DNA from: Faucicola osloensis_B
GTDB taxonomy: Bacteria > Pseudomonadota > Gammaproteobacteria > Pseudomonadales > Moraxellaceae
Assembly: GCA_964211495.1 (NCBI GenBank)
Contig: CAXORL010000001.1
Span: forward strand, 868,001-932,000
Direction of reading: 5' to 3'
DNA: 64,000 nt
A program made the translations under genes and the position numbers. Under the pieces are notes generated by a model that saw nothing but the letters and a program-made list of their open reading frames with translations, had not been told where the DNA came from and did not search any database. Shown here in pieces: positions 58,494-64,000 of this stretch. Within the stretch, counting starts at the first letter, position 1. Each line of letters begins with the position of its first letter.

Positions 58494-59210
58494 ATGAATA
58501 TCATTCTTTTACCGCAAAATACCTTATCGACCGCTATTATTGATGATAAAACGAGCGTGATGCATTTAAAACAGGTGCTTAAAGTGACATTGGGCGATAC
58601 GGTGAAAGTCGGTATCAAAAATGGTCATTTAGGCACAGCGGTTGTGAGCAATATCCACGATTCAAGTATCGAATTATCGCAAATCCACTGTACTATTGCG
58701 CCACCTGCCAAACTTCCACTGACTGTTATTTTGGCAATTCCCCGCCCTAAGGTATTGCGTCGTCTATTTTTGGACATGACGGCGATGGGCGCCCAGCATA
58801 TTATCTTGGTCAATAGTTACCGTAGTGAAAAAAGCTACTGGCAAACCCCTTTTTTAACTCAACTTGATAGCTATATCCATGAAGGCTTGCAACAAGCCTG
58901 CGATACCGTAAGCCCGACCGTAAGCCTCAAAAAACGCTTAAAACCCTTTGTTGAAGATGAACTACCTACTTTAATTGCAGGTAAACAGGCGATTTTGGCA
59001 CATCCTTATGCCAATGAACAGTTTACCCAAGTGTGGGACAATACCCTGCCACATGTGCTAGTGATTGGGGCTGAAGGCGGCTGGATCGATTATGAAGTCG
59101 AATTATTCAAAACTGCTGGCTGCGAAGTGGCGCATATTGGCAATCGCATCTTACGCACTGAGAATGCCGTAAGTGTGCTATGCGGTCATGCACTGTTAAC
59201 TAGCCAATAA
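58494..59210 (+). CDS. rsmE: 16S rRNA (uracil(1498)-N(3))-methyltransferase
   Basis: A SPOUT-fold methyltransferase acting on m3U1498 in the decoding centre. The 238-aa protein has an N-terminal OB-like domain, then the SPOUT knot with LVIGAEGGWIDYEVELF, and the C-terminal IGNRILRTENAVSVL, diagnostic of RsmE. Start ATG 58494 has no strong ribosome site. Confidence 0.95.
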   Translation: MNIILLPQNTLSTAIIDDKTSVMHLKQVLKVTLGDTVKVGIKNGHLGTAVVSNIHDSSIELSQIHCTIAPPAKLPLTVILAIPRPKVLRRLFLDMTAMGAQHIILVNSYRSEKSYWQTPFLTQLDSYIHEGLQQACDTVSPTVSLKKRLKPFVEDELPTLIAGKQAILAHPYANEQFTQVWDNTLPHVLVIGAEGGWIDYEVELFKTAGCEVAHIGNRILRTENAVSVLCGHALLTSQ

Positions 59211-59392
59211 AATAGCTCATAAGAACAGCCCTACCTTGCCGTCAGATAACCTGCTATCACCAAAGTTAAGCGGATGCAGGTGTGAAAAAATCATTACAAC
59301 AACATAACAATTTTGTCTTGGGATTGATTTTGCATAAGGGTGTATGATATTTCCTGCTTCATGTCATAACGATAAAATTAAATAATATTGCA

Positions 59393-59431
59393 TAACTAGA
59401 TAACATGACTAGATAATATAACGAGATAAAA
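59393..59431. repeat. 13-bp tandem repeat x3 in the adc leader
   Basis: TAACTAGATAACA, TGACTAGATAATA and TAACGAGATAAAA are adjacent and end at the AGGAAAG ribosome site of the next gene. Confidence 0.85.
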
Positions 59432-59441
59432 AGGAAAGCTG

Positions 59442-60224
59442 ATGAAAGCGAGTGATATCTTAGATAACGCGACGTTTATGCCTTTTACTGCCCCACCTTG
59501 TTCGAATGGTCCTTACGAATTTTTTGACCGCGAATACTTTATCATCACCTACCGCACCGATCCCGAAAAACTGCGCGCTATTGTACCTGAGCCACTCCAA
59601 ATCACTGATGACGCACTGGTGAGTTACGAGTTTATCCGTATGCCCAACAGCACAGGTTTTGGCAACTATACCGAATCGGGACAAGTGATTGAAGTGATTG
59701 ATGCCGAAGGCCGTCATGCCAATTATACCCATTGTATGTTTTTAGATGACTTTGGACCTACCGCGGGCGGGCGTGAGCTGTGGGGTTTCCCCAAAAAAAT
59801 GGCGTCGCCTGTATTAACCGTTGACAATACCGACACCCTACTTGGCACCCTCGACTATGGTAGTGTGCGCGTAGCCACAGGCACTATGGCCTATAAATAT
59901 GATGAGCTGGACAAAGCCACTGTCAAAGCCAATATGGAAAGAACCCCCAATTATTTGTTAAAACTCATTCCCCATGTCGATGGCACGCCGCGTATTTGCG
60001 AGTTGGTGCGCTATTATTTGACCGATGTAGAAGTTAAAGCAGCCTATACAGGACCTGCTACCTTACAGTTATTTGACCATGTGATGGCACCCGTGTCAAA
60101 ATTACCTGTGCTAGAAATCGTCAAAACCTCTCATATTATTGCTAATCTCACCCTGGCGTTGGGAGAAGTAGCGGTAGACTACATTGCCGATGCGCAAGCC
60201 CGTCCCGATAGTAACTTTCAATAA
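59442..60224 (+). CDS. adc: Acetoacetate decarboxylase
   Basis: Converts acetoacetate to acetone and CO2. The 260-aa protein has the catalytic-lysine motif ELWGFPKKMASP (Lys118/Lys119; in Clostridium the neighbouring Lys forms the Schiff base and the other tunes its pKa), and the family YEFIRMPNSTGFGNYTESGQ and HVDGTPRICELVRY segments. It is followed by a 3-hydroxybutyrate dehydrogenase gene 80 bp downstream. Together they handle ketone-body metabolites: 3-hydroxybutyrate to acetoacetate to acetone. Adc-like paralogues with other substrates exist, so the substrate is likely but not proven. Confidence 0.9.
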   Translation: MKASDILDNATFMPFTAPPCSNGPYEFFDREYFIITYRTDPEKLRAIVPEPLQITDDALVSYEFIRMPNSTGFGNYTESGQVIEVIDAEGRHANYTHCMFLDDFGPTAGGRELWGFPKKMASPVLTVDNTDTLLGTLDYGSVRVATGTMAYKYDELDKATVKANMERTPNYLLKLIPHVDGTPRICELVRYYLTDVEVKAAYTGPATLQLFDHVMAPVSKLPVLEIVKTSHIIANLTLALGEVAVDYIADAQARPDSNFQ

Positions 60225-60253
60225 TTAACTTTCAATAATTAATTTTTAATAAT
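60212..60253. repeat. 14-bp tandem repeat x3 across the adc stop codon
   Basis: TAACTTTCAATAAT, TAACTTTCAATAAT and TAATTTTTAATAAT follow each other; the first contains the adc TAA. Confidence 0.9.
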
Positions 60254-60304
60254 TAAAACCGTCATAATAAAACCACTTTGTCGTAAAAACTTAAGGAGAA
60301 AAAT

Positions 60305-61105
60305 ATGGCTACTCAACTCACTACTGATTTAACCGGTAAAGTCGCACTCGTCACTGGCTCTGCAAGTGGTATCGGTCGCGATATCGCAGAAACCTATGCC
60401 AAAGCAGGCGCTGCGGTAGGCATTGCAGATATCAACCCAGATGCAGCGCAAGCAACCGTGGATGCAATCAAAGCCGCAGGCGGTAAAGCAGTCGCCATTG
60501 CAATGGATGTGACCAATGAAGACGCGGTAAATGCTGGCGTGGATAAGCTGGTACAAGAATTTGGGGATATTGACATTTTGGTGTCCAATGCTGGTATCCA
60601 AATCATCAATCCCATCGACCAATTTAGCTACGCTGATTGGAAAAAAATGATTGCCATTCATCTAGATGGTGCTTTTTTGACTACCAAAGCGGCACTTAAA
60701 TACATGTATCAAAATGATAAAGTAGGTACCGTCATTTATATGGGCTCAGTACACTCACATGAAGCATCAGCCCTAAAAGCGCCGTACGTCTCTGCCAAAC
60801 ACGCGCTATTAGGTCTAGCCCGCGTATTGGCCAAAGAAGGTGCCGCTCACAACGTGCGCTCATATGTGGTATGCCCAGGCTTTGTCAAAACCCCACTGGT
60901 TGAAAAACAAATCCCAGAACAAGCCAAAGAAAAAGGCATTTCTGAAGAAGAAGTGGTGAAAAATGTGATGCTGGGTCAAACTGTTGACGGTGAATTTACC
61001 ACAACCGATGATATCGCTCAATTAACCTTATTTTTAACCGCTTTCCCAACCAATGCGATGACAGGTCAATCATTTATCGCAAGTCACGGCTGGTTTATGA
61101 AATAG
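60305..61105 (+). CDS. 3-hydroxybutyrate dehydrogenase (SDR)
   Basis: NAD-dependent oxidation of D-3-hydroxybutyrate to acetoacetate. The 266-aa SDR has TGSASGIG (18-25), NAG at 95-97, and the Ser148 and YVSAK (Tyr161, Lys165) active site with HSHEASALKAPYVSAKHALLG, plus the VCPGFVKTPLVEKQIPEQAKE block that marks the HBDH subgroup. RBS AAGGAGA precedes the ATG. Downstream gene of adc. Confidence 0.93.
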   Translation: MATQLTTDLTGKVALVTGSASGIGRDIAETYAKAGAAVGIADINPDAAQATVDAIKAAGGKAVAIAMDVTNEDAVNAGVDKLVQEFGDIDILVSNAGIQIINPIDQFSYADWKKMIAIHLDGAFLTTKAALKYMYQNDKVGTVIYMGSVHSHEASALKAPYVSAKHALLGLARVLAKEGAAHNVRSYVVCPGFVKTPLVEKQIPEQAKEKGISEEEVVKNVMLGQTVDGEFTTTDDIAQLTLFLTAFPTNAMTGQSFIASHGWFMK

Positions 61106-61118
61106 CCGAATACTGGCT

Positions 61119-61144
61119 TATAAAACCAAAGTATAAAACCGAAG
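61119..61144. repeat. 13-bp tandem duplication
   Basis: TATAAAACCAAAG and TATAAAACCGAAG, one mismatch, just past the hydroxybutyrate dehydrogenase stop. Confidence 0.8.
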
Positions 61145-61173
61145 TACAAGAATAGACTACAAAACTGACTGAT

Positions 61174-61206
61174 AAAAAAGGACGAGCTTAGCTAGTCCTT
61201 TTTTTG
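61174..61206. terminator. Bidirectional intrinsic terminator
   Basis: AAAAAAGGAC and GTCCTTTTTTT around AGCTTAGCT; ends the hydroxybutyrate dehydrogenase transcript and the convergent waaA. Confidence 0.88.
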
Positions 61207-61241
61207 GCGTTTGCAATCTATATAAATGGTTAATTCATGAA

Positions 61242-62615
61242 TTACAGATCGTCAATGAACTTTCGACCATCACTCGCCACAGGTTCATGGTCAATTTTTT
61301 GAATCTCTGATTTTATAAGCTGTTTCTTATTATCAGCGATACATTGCATGATCATGGCAAGTTGTTGCTTGGTCGCATCTTGATATTTTTCTGCCAAGAT
61401 TTGCCCGACGTGACCGGCAGTTTGGGCGGATTTTGGGTTGGCAAGCCAGTGAGCCAGTTGCTGCGTTAATTCATCACTACCATTGACTTGCACCAATGCA
61501 CCGGCTTGTTTTAACTGATCTACAATCAGTTGGCAAGATTGGGTATATTGCCCCATAATAATTGGCTTGCCGACAATGGCTGCTTCAATCGGATTATGCC
61601 CCCCGATATTAACCAAAGACCCACCGACAATAGCAATGTCTGAGAGTGCATACCACACGCCAAGCTCACCCATACTATCTGCCAAATAAACGCTCTGGTT
61701 TTTGGCAGGTTCGCCATCTTGGCTACGCCGAATCACCGGCAAATTTTTGGCATCAATCAATTTGGCGACATCATCAAAACGCTCAGGATGACGTGGTACG
61801 ATAATGAGTAACGGATGACGGTTGGCATACTGGGCTTTCACGGTTAAAAAACTGTCTAAAATTGCCAACTCTTCGCCTTCATGGGTGCTGGCTGCCAAAA
61901 TCACGGCGCGATCTGACAAACTCCAACTTTCTCGTAACTTTTCGGCACGGCTTAGCATCAACGGGTTGGTTTTACTAGACCATTTAAGCGAGCTGGCAAT
62001 GCGGATTTTGTCACTGGTAGCGCCCAATTGGCGAAAGCGTTTGGCAGAATCGCTGTCTTGGGCGATGATAAGGCTTAAGTTCTCCATCATACTTTGGCTA
62101 AGCTTGGCAGCTTTTTGATACCCTTTAAAAGATTTTTCTGACAAGCGGCCATTGACCAAAATCGTGGCAATTTGACGATTGTTCAGTTCAGCAAGCGTGG
62201 TGCCCCACAATTCAGTCTCGATAAATAACGCGGCGACGGGTTGGACATGGGTCAAAAATTTATCAATCACCGCTTTGCTATCAACGGGTACAAAACTATG
62301 GTACACCTTGCCGGCTGCTATTTCAGGCGCAAACAGCTGCTCAACGCGGTTATAGCCTGTATGGGTGGTATTGGTCACCCACAGTGCATAGCCTTGCGCG
62401 AGCAAATCTCTTAAAATCGGTTCGGCAGTATTGGTTTCACCGAGTGACACCGCATGACACCAAATTATCGGCTGGCGGGTATGAATCTTTGGAAACACTT
62501 GACCAAAGCGTTGCTGCTTTTCATTAGGCAAGGTGGTTTTGCTCGCAAGTTTTAGTTGGTATAGTGGCTTTAGCAGCGACATGGCGAGACGATAGTATAA
62601 CGGTGTGGCTTGCAT
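61242..62615 (-). CDS. waaA: 3-deoxy-D-manno-octulosonic acid transferase
   Basis: Adds KDO to lipid IVA at the inner membrane in LPS biosynthesis. The 457-aa GT-B protein starts with a short membrane-associated N-terminus and IIWCHAVSLGET (Glu60, catalytic base), then ALFIETELWG and the C-terminal GGSLVNIGGHNPIEAA donor-binding motif. About 30 residues longer than the E. coli protein; the extra residues are at the C-terminus. Confidence 0.96.
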   Translation of the reverse strand: MQATPLYYRLAMSLLKPLYQLKLASKTTLPNEKQQRFGQVFPKIHTRQPIIWCHAVSLGETNTAEPILRDLLAQGYALWVTNTTHTGYNRVEQLFAPEIAAGKVYHSFVPVDSKAVIDKFLTHVQPVAALFIETELWGTTLAELNNRQIATILVNGRLSEKSFKGYQKAAKLSQSMMENLSLIIAQDSDSAKRFRQLGATSDKIRIASSLKWSSKTNPLMLSRAEKLRESWSLSDRAVILAASTHEGEELAILDSFLTVKAQYANRHPLLIIVPRHPERFDDVAKLIDAKNLPVIRRSQDGEPAKNQSVYLADSMGELGVWYALSDIAIVGGSLVNIGGHNPIEAAIVGKPIIMGQYTQSCQLIVDQLKQAGALVQVNGSDELTQQLAHWLANPKSAQTAGHVGQILAEKYQDATKQQLAMIMQCIADNKKQLIKSEIQKIDHEPVASDGRKFIDDL

Positions 62616-62682
62616 AACGACTCTTGAAACAACTTAATAAAAAAATGCCGTTATTGTAAAAAACGAGGGCTAAAATAGCAAT

Positions 62683-62712
62683 AAAAAACCCTACTTTGTG
62701 GGTAGGGTTTTT
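62683..62712 (-). terminator. Intrinsic terminator after ppa
   Basis: AAAAACCCTAC pairs with GGTAGGGTTTTT on both strands, lying 35 bp beyond the ppa stop. Confidence 0.9.
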
Positions 62713-62746
62713 GAACTTAGAGGTTCGCGAAATTCAAGACCAGCAA

Positions 62747-63280
62747 TTAAGCTTGTTCTGTCCAGCGTTTTTGTGATTCTTTAATCACCGCTTTGGCTTC
62801 TTCAATGTCGCCCCAGCTTTCAACTTTGGTTGTGCCTGCTTTTTTCAAATCTTTATAGTGATTGAAATGGAACTCGATTTGCTTAATCAATTGCTGTGGT
62901 AAATCTGCTAGGGTATTGATAGCGTTACCGTTGTTGCGGTCATCGGCAGGTACTACAACCACTTTATCATCCACTTCACCATCATCCACGAATTTCATCA
63001 CGCCAATGACTTTGGCTTCGATAAAGATGCCTGTTGGTAGCGGGGTGTCAGTGATGATTAGTGCGTCTAATTCGTCGCCATCTTCATCAAGGGTTTGTGG
63101 GATAAAACCATAGTTGGTTGGTTTGGCAAATAATTGTGGCTCTACGCGGTCAAGTTGCATCACGCCAAGTTTACGGTTCCATTCGATTTTGTTGTTTGAA
63201 CCCGCTGGAATTTCGATAACTACGTTAATCACGCCGCCATCAACATCGCCCGCATCAAGAATTTGGTTAAAATCTGCCAT
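62747..63280 (-). CDS. ppa: Inorganic pyrophosphatase
   Basis: Hydrolyses pyrophosphate with Mg2+. The 177-aa family I protein has EIPAGSNNKIEWNRK, NYGFIPQT and the metal-binding DGDELDAL (Asp67, Asp69, Asp72), followed by ADDRNN and HYKDLK. Start at 63280 with AAGGAAAAACTC upstream. Length is normal. Confidence 0.98.
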   Translation of the reverse strand: MADFNQILDAGDVDGGVINVVIEIPAGSNNKIEWNRKLGVMQLDRVEPQLFAKPTNYGFIPQTLDEDGDELDALIITDTPLPTGIFIEAKVIGVMKFVDDGEVDDKVVVVPADDRNNGNAINTLADLPQQLIKQIEFHFNHYKDLKKAGTTKVESWGDIEEAKAVIKESQKRWTEQA

Positions 63281-63479
63281 GAGTTTTTCCTTTTTGTTAG
63301 TAAAGTTGTTTACAAAACTGCTTGTAAAAAAGTAGCCTAAAAGTGGGTTGATTATAGCAAAGTCTGTTGGCTTTCTCTATTTATTCCCATCGCAACTTGT
63401 AGGAAATTATGAATATCCATAGGCAAATTTGGAATTAAAAAAATTGGTTATTTAACATTCTGTGTCAATTTTAAGCAAC

Positions 63480-64000
63480 TTACTTTTCAATAAACTTGGC
63501 TTTGTCTTTAAACATACATTCGTCATACACTGGGCATTTGCCACATTCGGGACTTCTAGCTTTACAGGTGTAACGCCCATGCAAAATCAAATAATGGTGC
63601 GCGTCCAATATATAGTCCTGTGGTATTCGCGCGATGAGTTTATCTTCCACTTCTCGCACATTTTTACCCGTTGCCAAGCCTGTGCGATTGCCGACACGAA
63701 AAATATGGGTATCCACTGCCATGGTGGGCTGCCCAAAGGCGGTGTTGAGCACCACATTGGCAGTTTTTCGCCCTACCCCCGTTAGGCTTTCAAGCTCGTG
63801 GCGGGTTTGCGGTACTTCGCTAGCAAATTTATCCACCAAGTCTTGGCAGCATTTCATCACATTTTTGGCTTTACTATTATATAGCCCAATGGTTTTGATA
63901 TAATTTTTTAGCCCCGCTTCACCCAAATCCAAAATTGCTTGCGGGGTATTGGCAACGGCATATAGTTTGCGAGTAGCCAGATTGACACTGACATCGGTGG
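63480..64000 (-). CDS. nth: Endonuclease III, 5' end outside window
   Basis: DNA glycosylase/AP lyase of base-excision repair. The frame is open past 63932 to the window edge: the residues TDVSVNLATRKLYAVANTPQ match the E. coli protein, so the start lies beyond 64000. About 172 C-terminal residues are visible of the usual 210 or so. They include the helix-hairpin-helix LTGVGRKTANVV with the catalytic Lys, VDTHIFRV with the catalytic Asp, and the [4Fe-4S] cluster ligands (Cys in YTCKARSPECGKCPVYDEC). Confidence 0.97.
   Translation of the reverse strand, partial: TDVSVNLATRKLYAVANTPQAILDLGEAGLKNYIKTIGLYNSKAKNVMKCCQDLVDKFASEVPQTRHELESLTGVGRKTANVVLNTAFGQPTMAVDTHIFRVGNRTGLATGKNVREVEDKLIARIPQDYILDAHHYLILHGRYTCKARSPECGKCPVYDECMFKDKAKFIEK

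Overview
The window looks like chromosomal DNA of an aerobic Gram-negative bacterium of the Moraxellaceae (Gammaproteobacteria, Moraxella/Psychrobacter-like). The pointers are: a Neisseria/Moraxella-type MsrB, a MesX-MesD folate-independent methionine synthase pair of the kind known from Acinetobacter, cytochrome bd genes with CydX, a membrane PQQ glucose dehydrogenase, FadL-type and TonB-type envelope proteins, a KDO transferase for lipid A core, and moderately AT-leaning sequence with very AT-rich gaps. I see no phage, plasmid, insertion sequence or CRISPR array. This is core chromosome with a few accessory islets, and the genus assignment is an inference.

Layout. 1-7100: the end of an msrAB/msrB gene, then a leftward gene group (acyl-CoA dehydrogenase, APH-type phosphotransferase, histidine-phosphatase-like protein, two paralogous SDRs) divergent from a LysR regulator. 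7100-19700: housekeeping genes gmk, ispH, htpG, trmB, putP, tRNA-Met, phoH-ybeY-asparaginase-truA and infA, with a DUF2628/pilin-like membrane protein between htpG and trmB. 19800-27300: a FadL-family porin, a TonB-family protein, a small DUF2256 zinc-finger-like protein beside a DNA photolyase, and gcd. 27480-33300: a possible leader ORF with terminator, then mesX-mesD-flavin reductase, pncB and gabD. 33600-37700: a lipoprotein hydrolase, three BLUF blue-light receptor genes (two membrane-anchored, one lacking the flavin-contacting Gln) and an unrecognised 254-aa protein. 37800-46260: amt, then cydABX and cydDC transcribed away from each other. 46480-52760: a PepSY lipoprotein with a two-component system, and a KtrA/KtrB-type potassium system. 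53129-58430: tRNA-Asp, tRNA-Val, two identical tRNA-Asn and tRNA-Ser, with a DUF2059 protein, thioesterase, two small unknowns and dctA. 58494-64000: rsmE, adc plus 3-hydroxybutyrate dehydrogenase, waaA, ppa and the C-terminal part of nth.

The genes suggest an aerobic heterotroph living on organic acids, amino acids and fatty acids (DctA, PutP, FadL, acyl-CoA dehydrogenase, GabD, acetoacetate/3-hydroxybutyrate enzymes, Gcd), respiring through cytochrome bd when oxygen is low, and responding to light (three BLUF proteins, photolyase).

Two signals stand out beyond ordinary annotation. One is the BLUF trio at 34756-36664 with the unknown gene beside it. The other is a recurrent pattern of short tandem duplications (12-20 nt units, usually 2-3 copies) just upstream of start codons, sometimes containing the Shine-Dalgarno sequence or the previous stop codon, at more than a dozen places.
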